64,000 nucleotides of DNA from Trebonia sp964581815 (lineage in GTDB: Bacteria > Actinomycetota > Actinomycetes > Streptosporangiales > Streptosporangiaceae). Below, in pieces: positions 1 to 7,183 of this stretch. Position 1 is the first letter of the stretch. Each line of letters opens with the position of its first letter. Where the stretch lies: positions 12,020 to 76,019 of the forward strand of contig CAZORE010000022.1 in assembly GCA_964581815.1 (NCBI GenBank), written 5' to 3'. Below the pieces are notes generated by a model. The model searched no databases. It was not told the DNA's origin and saw only the letters and a list, made by a program, of their open reading frames with translations. A program made the translations under genes and the position numbers.

Positions 1-474
1 GGAATGCTGTCGAAAATCGAGAACGCGCAGACGTCTCCGAGCCTCTCGACCCTCGAACGCCTCTCATCGGCGCTCGACATGCCGGTGACCTCCATGTTCC
101 GCGGCTTGGCCGAGGAAAGGGACGCGGTTTTCGTCAAAGCCGGCTCTGGGCCCGAGATCGTGCGGAAGGGAACGCGGGCGGGGCACACTTACCAGCTGCT
201 TGGGACACTGCGCGGACCCTACAAGCGGATCGAGCCACTCCTGGTCTCACTGGTGGAGAGCACTGAGATCTTCCCGCTCTTCCAGCATCCGGGCATCGAG
301 ATCCTGTACATGCTCGAAGGGACAATGGAGTACAGCTACGGGCGCGAGCACTACCGCATGGAGCGGGGCGACACCCTGCAGTTCGAAGGCGACATCCCCC
401 ACGGCCCGACCAAGCTCATCGACCTCCCGATTCGCTTTCTCTCCATCACCATCTACGGAGGGGATCGCCCGTAG
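1..474 (+). CDS. XRE-family regulator with C-terminal cupin domain (5' partial)
   Basis: The frame is open from base 1, so the N-terminus lies outside the window. The first ~35 residues (SKIENAQTSPSLSTLERLSSAL) read as the recognition-helix half of an XRE/HTH_3 DNA-binding domain. Residues ~60-155 form a cupin_2 beta-barrel, with HPGIEILYMLEGTMEYSYG and GDTLQFEGDIPHGP as the two conserved cupin motifs and a His in the second. Such HTH-cupin proteins are ligand-responsive repressors or activators, often of adjacent catabolic or transport genes. It converges on the universal stress gene, with the two ends overlapping by about 22 bp. Its ligand and targets cannot be read from the sequence. Confidence 0.85.
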   Translation, partial: GMLSKIENAQTSPSLSTLERLSSALDMPVTSMFRGLAEERDAVFVKAGSGPEIVRKGTRAGHTYQLLGTLRGPYKRIEPLLVSLVESTEIFPLFQHPGIEILYMLEGTMEYSYGREHYRMERGDTLQFEGDIPHGPTKLIDLPIRFLSITIYGGDRP

Positions 475-1004
475 GGCGGCCTCCACGGGGAGGTGGAGCC
501 GCCAGCTAAGATCGAGATCGACGGGAAGTCGGCCACGGGGGCGTCCAGCAACTCCCTAAGTTCCGGGATCCTGCCGGAAGCGACCCGAAGTGGGGCAGGT
601 GCAGTGAGGACGGGGAGCGAGGTCAGGCCGGTCACCCGCTCGCGGACACCCTTGCCGGCAAGGCGGCTGTAGCGGCGCCGGCGACGGGAGCCGAGCACGA
701 TCACATCGGCTGACCAGTCGTGCGCCGAGTTGGCAATCCGGGTCTCGACGCCGAAGCAGCTGGCGAGGTAGAGCGAGCCTTGGGTCGGGATACCTGCGGC
801 GCGAAGGGAGTTCACAGCGCGCTCAAGGTGCTGTATCGCCTCGGCCTGCGTCTCCACGGTGTGTCCCCGCCCGCCTACGAGGTACTCGTTCACATGGACG
901 ACGCGCACGGCTGCCGAGGACTGCCTGGCCATGGCGGTGACGAAACTGACCGCGGCTTCACTCGAAGCGGAATCGTCGATAGCAAGCAGAATTCTGCTGA
1001 ACAT
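453..1004 (-). CDS. Universal stress protein (UspA family)
   Basis: A 183-residue protein starting MFSRILLAIDDSASSEAA, the standard Usp opening with the conserved Asp of the nucleotide site. The middle reads VRVVHVNEYLV and DWSADVIVLGSRRRRRYSRL. The C-terminal Gly-rich ATP-binding motif (usually G-2X-G-9X-G-S/T) is degenerate here: GSRRRR replaces the usual GxxGxxG. A ~40-residue tail after SLPVLTAPA is longer than in most single-domain Usps. The ATG at 1004 is chosen because the family alignment begins there; the frame stays open further upstream but without homology. It is divergent from the BASS transporter, with 155 bp between the two starts that must hold both promoters. Confidence 0.85.
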   Translation of the reverse strand: MFSRILLAIDDSASSEAAVSFVTAMARQSSAAVRVVHVNEYLVGGRGHTVETQAEAIQHLERAVNSLRAAGIPTQGSLYLASCFGVETRIANSAHDWSADVIVLGSRRRRRYSRLAGKGVRERVTGLTSLPVLTAPAPLRVASGRIPELRELLDAPVADFPSISILAGGSTSPWRPPYGRSPP

Positions 1005-1159
1005 GATCGCACTCGTTCTCTGCCGCCCCGCACTTTGGCGGCACTCTTTTGTTTCCATCATGTTAACACCCTGGTGACAAGCAGGAATACCAGGATCGAA
1101 ACATCCGGGCAACACGGGACCGCTACGTTCAGCCCCACGGAGCGGTGAAAGGAACCCCG

Positions 1160-2320
1160 ATGACCTGGCGGCACCGCGAAGTCCTGGGTGAGTACCGTGA
1201 ATTGGCGGTGGTGGCGGTGGCCGCCGTCCTCGGACTCACCGTCCAGAGCCCGCTGCTGTGGGTGGTGCACCACCAGGGCATCGATGTGCTTCTGGTCGTG
1301 CTCGTGTTCTCCACGGCGATCGGCATTGAGCCGGGGTCCCTGCGACGGCTGACCGCCTCCTGGCGCCAGCTCTTCCTCGCACTCGTCGTCGGCGCGAGCC
1401 TCCTTCCGGCTCTCTCCTGGCTGGTCTCCACCATGGTCGCGCCCGGAGCCCTCCGCAACGGCATCACCACCATCGGCCTGGCGCCCTGTGAGATTGCCTC
1501 CATCGCAACGACGGCGATAGCCGCCGGCGACGTTGCGCTGGCGGGAGGCGTCTTGATCGGATCCACCATGGTGACGGTCTTGGTGGCCGGACCGATACTC
1601 GCCTTCGAGAGTCCGGGTACGTCCGTTAACCCCGGGCACCTCATCTTCAACCTGCTGGTCATTGTGGCAATACCGCTCGCGGCCGGATTGACCGTGCGGC
1701 TTCTCACACCACTTCCTGCACCAGGTGAGGCCGTCGCGTCCACGACAAGCACCCTCGCCGTAGCCGGCCTGGTTGCCCTGGTTGCGGCGGAGGTGCATCC
1801 GTCGCGGAACTATCTCGCGGTCCTCCTGGCCGCCCTGGTGATCGTAGTCGCCTCGGCCATCGTCGGCCGGATCACTGCGCTGGGCAGTGGACAGCGAACC
1901 ATCAAGACACTGCTGCTGACCACCTCAATGCGGGACTTCGCCATTGCGGCTGCATTGGCAACGGATGCATTTGGACCCGCTGCCGCCGCTCCACTGGGCG
2001 TCTACGGCATCACGGTGCTCATCTGGGGCACAGGGAGTGCCGGATTCATGCGAGCACGACACGCCGAGCGCGGCCGGACGTCCAGGGCCTCAGAGGCGGG
2101 AGAACCAGAGGAAGCCGGCGATCACCAGCAAGCCGACCACCCCGACGATCACGGCGGCGAGCATGTCGGACACGAGCATGCCGATCATGATCGCGGCGAT
2201 GATGATCACCAGGCACAGCAGGCCGACGACGATCTTGACGTCGGTGGGCGTCTCGGGTCCCACGTAGCTGGGATTGTGATCTTTGACCCCCCACTCCCGT
2301 TCCGGCTTGCGGACTGGTGA
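1160..2320 (+). CDS. BASS-family (bile acid:sodium symporter-like) transporter
   Basis: About 300 residues with eight to ten hydrophobic segments. It carries the BASS signature regions GLAPCEIASIATTAIAAGD and TTSMRDFAIAAALATDAFG, the latter matching the conserved second-repeat helix of ASBT/ACR3-type carriers. The ATG at 1160 has an AAAGGAA ribosome-binding site about 7 bases upstream; an in-frame GTG at 1145 is the alternative. Transport of an organic anion is inferred from the family, and the substrate is unknown. The last ~85 residues (after GFMRARHAERGRT) are charged, rich in His/Asp/Gln and lie antisense to the 3' end of the convergent MPN-domain gene. They are probably a read-through tail, so the functional protein is likely about 300 residues. 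Confidence 0.78.
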   Translation: MTWRHREVLGEYRELAVVAVAAVLGLTVQSPLLWVVHHQGIDVLLVVLVFSTAIGIEPGSLRRLTASWRQLFLALVVGASLLPALSWLVSTMVAPGALRNGITTIGLAPCEIASIATTAIAAGDVALAGGVLIGSTMVTVLVAGPILAFESPGTSVNPGHLIFNLLVIVAIPLAAGLTVRLLTPLPAPGEAVASTTSTLAVAGLVALVAAEVHPSRNYLAVLLAALVIVVASAIVGRITALGSGQRTIKTLLLTTSMRDFAIAAALATDAFGPAAAAPLGVYGITVLIWGTGSAGFMRARHAERGRTSRASEAGEPEEAGDHQQADHPDDHGGEHVGHEHADHDRGDDDHQAQQADDDLDVGGRLGSHVAGIVIFDPPLPFRLADW

Positions 2321-3399
2321 CAGCTCGCGCTGCCCGGTTGGCTGCGGCGCCGGGGTGAACACGGGCTGGCGCGTCGCGAGCGTGGGGTCCGGCCCGGCGG
2401 GCGCCAGCGGCTCGTCTAGCTCCGGGTCGTCCAGCTCCATGTCGTCGTCGAATTCCTCGTCCGGGTCCAGCTCCGGGTCGTCGCCGAATTCCTCGTCGTC
2501 GGCGTCTAGCTCCGCGCCGGTGTCCAGCTCCATATCGGCCAGCTCCATCTCGGGGTCCAGCTCCGTATCCGGGTCAAGGCCGGGGTCGGAGTCCAGTTCA
2601 GGAACGACGTGGAAGCCCAGGTCGGCCATCAGGTCAGGCTCAGCGACGGACACGTGCCCGGCTTCCAGGTCAGGCTCGGCGCTCGGCGCCTGCGCGGCGT
2701 CCGCCTCCAGGCGGTCCGGTGACCCGGGAGCGAGCCGGGGCGCNNNNNNNNNNNNNNNNNNNNNNNNNNNNNNNNNNNNNNNNNNNNNNNNNNNNNNNNN
2801 NNNNNNNNNNNNNNNNNNNNNNNNNNNNNNNNNNNNNNNNNNNGGTCGGCCGGGTCGGCCGGCCAGGCCTCCGGCCCCAGGTAGGCGGTCCCCCAGTCCA
2901 GGCCGGAGCCGAACACGAGCAGCCCCGCGCCGCCGGGCCCGACAAGCGCGGCTTGCGTCTCGAGGTCCCGGCGCCCGAACGCTCCGGGCGCCGGGAGCGA
3001 CCGCCACCAGCCCGCCTCGACGGAGGAGGTGTACATCCGGGCGGCGTCCCGCCGCAGCAGCCGCAGGTCCGGCTCAGACAGCGTGAACTCATCGGATTCG
3101 CCGCGGGAGATCCGGTCGCCGCGGTTCTCACCGGGCCCGGCCTCCAGGTAGCCGCTGACGACCAGGTACGCGCCCTTCTCGTCAACGAAGCCGCGCCCGT
3201 AGAGCAGGCCGCCGGCGATCCGCCCCTCCTGGGTCGCGGACTCCGCGGCCAGCCGCAGGTTCCGCGAGACGCGCGGCTCGACGAGCACGGCACCGTCGCC
3301 GTCACCGAACGCGTCAAGCCCGGCGTACACGCTCCGTGGACGGAGCGGCACCGGCGCCCTTCTCGCGCCCGGCTGGAATACGGCCCCGCCGTCGGTCAT
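2090..3399 (-). CDS. Membrane protein with degenerate MPN/JAMM-like domain and acidic linker (interrupted by an assembly gap)
   Basis: The ATG at 3399 is preceded by a very strong AGGAGGAGGGG ribosome-binding site. Residues ~35-150 look like an MPN/JAB domain, with the segment GWWRSLPAPGAFGRRDLETQ at the place where active JAMM proteases have H-x-H-x7-S-x2-D. Here both His are Arg/Leu and the Ser is Gly, while the Asp and Gln remain. After the N gap comes a ~110-residue acidic segment built from ELDPD/ELDDD-like units. The C-terminus has two transmembrane helices (IVVGLLCLVIIIAAIMIGML and AVIVGVVGLLVIAGFLWF). The two halves are in different frames across the 100 Ns. One continuous protein requires a true gap length of 3n+2 bases. 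Function is unknown; the JAMM assignment is by motif spacing only. Confidence 0.62.
2744..2843. other. Assembly gap (100 N) with no overlapping ends
   Basis: Unlike the other six N tracts, the bases on either side share no repeated word, so real sequence is probably missing. The gap interrupts the MPN-domain gene between its domain and the acidic linker. Confidence 0.9.
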
Positions 3400-3534
3400 A
3401 CCGCAACCCCTCCTCCTGAGGCGGCCGCCCACCCGCGACGGCCCCGGCATAGCACGGCTCTCTTCAGAGATTAGCGGTTAAAAGGCCAGCTGTTTAGCCA
3501 GCCTTTCGCCGCGTGCCTAAATCGGGGTGCACCA

Positions 3535-3576
3535 AATGTGCCATTGGTGCCGTTATAGCGGCACCAATGGCACATT
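3535..3576 (-). terminator. Perfect 18-bp inverted repeat, probable terminator of the homoprotocatechuate operon
   Basis: Arms AATGTGCCATTGGTGCCG (3535-3552) and its exact reverse complement (3559-3576) enclose a 6-base TTATAG loop. It lies 22 bp past the hpaD stop on the minus strand. No clear U-run follows, so it may instead protect an mRNA end or bind a protein. The arms are less G+C-rich than the surroundings. Confidence 0.6.
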
Positions 3577-3597
3577 CACGCCGTTCGGCGGCCGGCC

Positions 3598-4608
3598 CTA
3601 CTCCGACGGCGCGGTGAATCCGTCCGCGCCGACCGTGACCTCGGCGGTCTGCGCGAGATCGACGACGGGCCTGACCTTGCCGTCCAGGTCGAGCACCGGC
3701 GACGCCTCGGAGTACCAGGACGGGATGACCGCGTTGCCCCAGAAGTCGCGACGCCGCGGGTCGCGGACCGACCAGCGCAGCACCGGGTGGTCCGGGTCGC
3801 CGGTGTAGTAGTCGGAGGTGTAGATCTCAAGCCGGTGCCCGTCCGGGTCGCGCAGGTACACGTAGAACGCGTTGGACACGCCGTGCCGCCCGGGCCCGCG
3901 CTCGATGCACTCCTCCAGGTGCAGCGAGCCGATGATGTCGCAGATCCGCAGGACCGAGTGCGGCTCGTGAGCGAAGAACCCCAGGTGGTGCAGCCGCGGG
4001 CCGGCGCCGCCGGTGAACGCGACGTCGTGCACGGTCTGCTTGCGGTACATCCAGGCGGCGTAGACGGTCTGGTCGTCCTCGATGGTCTCCGACAGCCCGA
4101 AGCCGAGGCCGGAGTAGTACGACTGCGCGAGCGGCACGTCGGGCACGCAGATGTTGAAGTGGTCGAGCCGCGCGACCTCGGCGCCGCGCCGCAGGTCGTA
4201 GCGCTGCTGCAGCCGCTCCGGGTGGTCGGCGCGGTCGAAGAAGTCGACGAGGAAGCCGAGCGGGTCCTCCACCCGGACGACCGGGCCGAGCCCGCGCACC
4301 GTCCCGGCGGGCAGCCGCTCGGTGCGGCAGCCGAGCGCCGCGTAGTAGGCCGCCGCGCGGTCCAGGTCAGCCGACGACCTGACGCGGAAGCCGAGCGCGC
4401 CCGCCGCCGCCTGCGGGCCGGCGGCAATGACCAGGTTGTGGTGGGTGAGCTCGTCGAACCCGCGCAGGTACAGGGCGGACGAGTCCTCCCAGGTGACGAC
4501 GAAGCCGAGCAGGTCCACCCAGAAGCGCCGCGCCTCGGCGAGGTCGGTCACCGTCAGCGTCGCGTACGCCGACCTGATGATGTCGGGAACGGGAGGCAGG
4601 TCAGGCAT
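3598..4608 (-). CDS. hpaD: 3,4-dihydroxyphenylacetate (homoprotocatechuate) 2,3-dioxygenase
   Basis: A two-domain vicinal-oxygen-chelate extradiol dioxygenase that opens the homoprotocatechuate ring to 5-carboxymethyl-2-hydroxymuconate semialdehyde. The Fe/Mn ligands fall in the C-terminal module as in the Brevibacterium/Arthrobacter HPCD family: His in LDHFNICV, His in LHHLGFF and Glu in GHRLEIYTSDY. The C-terminal extension (PVLRWSVRDPRRRDFWGNAVIPSWY) is also typical of HPCD. The start is the ATG at 4608, which has GGAG 7 bases upstream; a GTG at 4614 would overlap the preceding stop. It is the last gene of the minus-strand operon and follows the dehydrogenase by 2 bp, consistent with translational coupling. 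Confidence 0.93.
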   Translation of the reverse strand: MPDLPPVPDIIRSAYATLTVTDLAEARRFWVDLLGFVVTWEDSSALYLRGFDELTHHNLVIAAGPQAAAGALGFRVRSSADLDRAAAYYAALGCRTERLPAGTVRGLGPVVRVEDPLGFLVDFFDRADHPERLQQRYDLRRGAEVARLDHFNICVPDVPLAQSYYSGLGFGLSETIEDDQTVYAAWMYRKQTVHDVAFTGGAGPRLHHLGFFAHEPHSVLRICDIIGSLHLEECIERGPGRHGVSNAFYVYLRDPDGHRLEIYTSDYYTGDPDHPVLRWSVRDPRRRDFWGNAVIPSWYSEASPVLDLDGKVRPVVDLAQTAEVTVGADGFTAPSE

Positions 4609-4610
4609 GA

Positions 4611-6113
4611 TCACGCTCCGAAACGCGGTACGTGGGTGTCACCGAGCGCGATGTGCACGATCCGGGACTCGGTGTAGAAGTCGATCGAGTGCTGGCCGCC
4701 CTCCCGGCCGAGCCCGCTGGCCTTCACCCCGCCGAACGGGGTCCGCAGGTCCCGCACGTTGTGCGAGTTTACCCAGGTCATCCCGGATTCGACGGCGGCG
4801 GCGACACGGTGCGCGCGGCGCAGGTCCGACGTCCAGATGTACGCGGCAAGCCCGTACTTCGTGCCGTTCGCCAGCGCGACGGCCTCTGACTCAGACGAGA
4901 ACGGCGTCACGCACGCCACCGGCCCGAAGATCTCCTCCTGGAAAACCCGCATCGACGGCGTCACGTCCGCGAACACGGTCGCCGACAGGTAGTTCCCTTC
5001 GGCAAGGCCGGCCGGCCGGGACCCGCCCGCGACCAGCCGCGCTCCCTCGCCGACCCCGACAGACACGTAGGACATGACCCGCTCGTAGTGCTCCGGGTGC
5101 ACCAGGGCGCCGACCTCGGTCGCCGGGTCGGCCGGGTCGCCCACCCGGACGCGGGCCGCCCGCTCGGCGAGCCGCGCGACGAGCTCGTCGTACACGCTCC
5201 GTTCTGCGAGGATCCGCGAGCCGGCGGTGCACCGTTCGCCGTTCAGCGACATCACCCCGAACAACGCGGAGTCAACCGCCGCGTCCAGGTCCGCGTCGGC
5301 GAAGATGACGCACGGCGACTTGCCGCCGAGCTCCATCGACAGGGTCTTGAGGTTGTCCGCCGCGACGCGCATGATGACCTGCCCGGTGGTGGTCTCCCCC
5401 GTGAATGAGATGCGCGGCACGCCCGGGTGCGCGACCAGCGCCGCGCCCGCTTCCTCGCCGATGCCGTGCACGATGTTGAACACCCCGTCGGGCACGCCCG
5501 CCTCGGTCATGATCTCCGGCAGCAAGGAGGCGGAAAGCGGCGTCCACTCGGCCGGCTTGAGCACCACGGCGCAGCCGGAGGCGAGCGCGGGCGCGAGCTT
5601 CCACGACTCGAGCATGAACGGCGTGTTCCACGGCGTGATCAGCCCGGCGACCCCGGCGGGCCTGCGCAGCACGTAGCCGAGCTGGCCCGGCTGGGAGAAG
5701 GCCTCCTCATGCTGTGCGACGATCACGTCGGCGAAGTACCTGAAGTTCTCCGCAGCCCGCGCCGCCTGCCCCTTCGCCTGAGTGATCGGCAGCCCGGTGT
5801 CGAACGTCTCCATGGCGGCGATCCGTGCGCCGCGCGCCTCGATCCCGTCCGCGATCTTGTTGAGGACCTTCGCCCGCGCCCGCGCCGCCAGGCCCGGCCA
5901 CGGGCCGCGGAACGCCTCGCCCGCCGCGGCGACGGCCCGGTCGACGTCCTGCGCGGTGCCGGCCGCGGCGTGCGCGTAGACCTGGTTGGACACCGGGTCG
6001 GCCACCCCGAAGGTGCCGCCGGCGACGCTCGGCACGTGCCGCCCGCCGATGAAGTGCTCGATCTTCTCCGGCACGTCGAGGCCGGGCTGGTCACGGAGCT
6101 GCGGCTCGGTCAC
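4611..6113 (-). CDS. hpaE: 5-carboxymethyl-2-hydroxymuconate semialdehyde dehydrogenase
   Basis: A roughly 500-residue NAD-dependent aldehyde dehydrogenase. The catalytic Glu lies in MELGGKSPCVIF and the nucleophilic Cys in NGERCTAGSRI. The NAD-binding region LITPWNTPFM and the C-terminal PFGGVKASGLGREGG are also present. Directly upstream of the ring-cleaving dioxygenase, it fits HpaE/HpcC, which oxidises the cleavage product to 5-carboxymethyl-2-hydroxymuconate. GTG at 6113 (VTEPQLRDQPG) is preferred because GGAGA sits about 7 bases upstream; an upstream GTG at 6155 gives 14 extra residues with no family match. Confidence 0.92.
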   Translation of the reverse strand: MTEPQLRDQPGLDVPEKIEHFIGGRHVPSVAGGTFGVADPVSNQVYAHAAAGTAQDVDRAVAAAGEAFRGPWPGLAARARAKVLNKIADGIEARGARIAAMETFDTGLPITQAKGQAARAAENFRYFADVIVAQHEEAFSQPGQLGYVLRRPAGVAGLITPWNTPFMLESWKLAPALASGCAVVLKPAEWTPLSASLLPEIMTEAGVPDGVFNIVHGIGEEAGAALVAHPGVPRISFTGETTTGQVIMRVAADNLKTLSMELGGKSPCVIFADADLDAAVDSALFGVMSLNGERCTAGSRILAERSVYDELVARLAERAARVRVGDPADPATEVGALVHPEHYERVMSYVSVGVGEGARLVAGGSRPAGLAEGNYLSATVFADVTPSMRVFQEEIFGPVACVTPFSSESEAVALANGTKYGLAAYIWTSDLRRAHRVAAAVESGMTWVNSHNVRDLRTPFGGVKASGLGREGGQHSIDFYTESRIVHIALGDTHVPRFGA

Positions 6114-6193
6114 GGGTGATTCTCCAATCGTCAGACGGAACGGGGGCGTGGCCACGCGCTCCGCGCTACCGGCCCGCCTTCACTGGGCCACCT

Positions 6194-7132
6194 TCACGCG
6201 GCCACCTTGGCGACCGGCCCCTCGAGCACCGCGGCGCCTGCCGCCAGGAGCCGCAGCGCGGTCGCCTGGCCGGCCGCGGTGAGCGGCACGAGCGGCGGCC
6301 TGACGAAGCCCGAGCCGATGAGCCCGGCCTGCGCGAGCACCCACTTGGCCGCCGCGGGGTTGGTCTCCGTGAAGATCACGTCGGTCACCGGGTGCAGCCC
6401 GAAGTGCAGGTCACGGGCCGCCTCGAACTCGCCGGCCTGCCACAGCTCGTACATGCGGGCAGTGGCGGCGGGCGCCAGGTTGGCAGTGGCGGAGACGAAC
6501 CCGACCCCGCCGAGCGACAGCAGCGGCAGGCAGAGCAGCTCGATGCCCGACCAGATCAGCGTGTCCCGGCCCGCCACGTGCAGCACCCGGGAGAAGTGCT
6601 CGAAGTCCCTGGTGGTCTCCTTCACGCCGACGATGTTGGCGTGCGCCTTCCGCAGGCGCGCCACGGTTTCCGGCGCGATGTCGACCGCGGTCCGCGACGG
6701 CACGTTGTAGGCGATGAGCGGCAGGTCGGGGAACTCGCGCGCCACCGTGCCGTACCAGTGGAACAGGCCGTCTTGGGTGGGCCGCGCGTAGTACGGGGTG
6801 ATGATCAGCACCGCGTCCGCGCCCGCCTGCTGCGCGATCGCGGTCAGCTCGAGCGTCTCGTCCAGCTTGGCCGAGCCGGTGCCGGGCACGAACGGCACCC
6901 GGTCGGCGATCTCGTCCGCCGCGGCCGTGATCGCGGCGGCGCGCTCCGCGGTGCTCTGCGCGGACGGCTCGCCGGTGGAGCCGCCGAGCGAGATGCCGTG
7001 GCTGCCCGACTCGAGCTGCCAGCGGATCAGGCTGCGCAGCCCTTCAGTGTCGGGGGCGCCCTCGGCCGTGAACGGCGAGACGACCGGCGCGATCGACCCC
7101 CGGATCTTCGCCGGGTCGCTGCGGAACCGCAC
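6194..7132 (-). CDS. DapA-superfamily aldolase/lyase
   Basis: A 312-residue class I aldolase fold. Visible are the Schiff-base Lys in NIVGVKETTRDF, the catalytic Tyr in PLIAYNVPSRTAVD, and the GGSTGEPSAQSTAERAA and GTGSAKLDETLELTAIAQQAGAD motifs of the dihydrodipicolinate synthase/N-acetylneuraminate lyase superfamily. Its place inside a homoprotocatechuate operon argues against lysine synthesis. By context it may perform the final retro-aldol step normally done by HpaI (4-hydroxy-2-oxoheptanedioate to pyruvate and succinate semialdehyde), or a related hydratase/aldolase step. That role is inference. GTG at 7132 has AAAGGAG upstream. Confidence 0.82.
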   Translation of the reverse strand: MRFRSDPAKIRGSIAPVVSPFTAEGAPDTEGLRSLIRWQLESGSHGISLGGSTGEPSAQSTAERAAAITAAADEIADRVPFVPGTGSAKLDETLELTAIAQQAGADAVLIITPYYARPTQDGLFHWYGTVAREFPDLPLIAYNVPSRTAVDIAPETVARLRKAHANIVGVKETTRDFEHFSRVLHVAGRDTLIWSGIELLCLPLLSLGGVGFVSATANLAPAATARMYELWQAGEFEAARDLHFGLHPVTDVIFTETNPAAAKWVLAQAGLIGSGFVRPPLVPLTAAGQATALRLLAAGAAVLEGPVAKVAA

Positions 7133-7183
7133 GGGCCCGCTCCTTTCCTCGGTGCTGCTCTTACTCCCGTTTCCTCGGTGCTG

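Noticed and set aside
4427..6282. Long plus-strand open frames opposite the hpa genes
   Set aside because: They are Arg/Pro-rich mirror frames produced by GC-biased codons of the real minus-strand genes and show no domain features.
6194..7132. Lysine-biosynthetic dapA
   Set aside because: The catalytic fold fits, but operon context with hpaD, hpaE and the FAH-RraA fusion points to aromatic catabolism.
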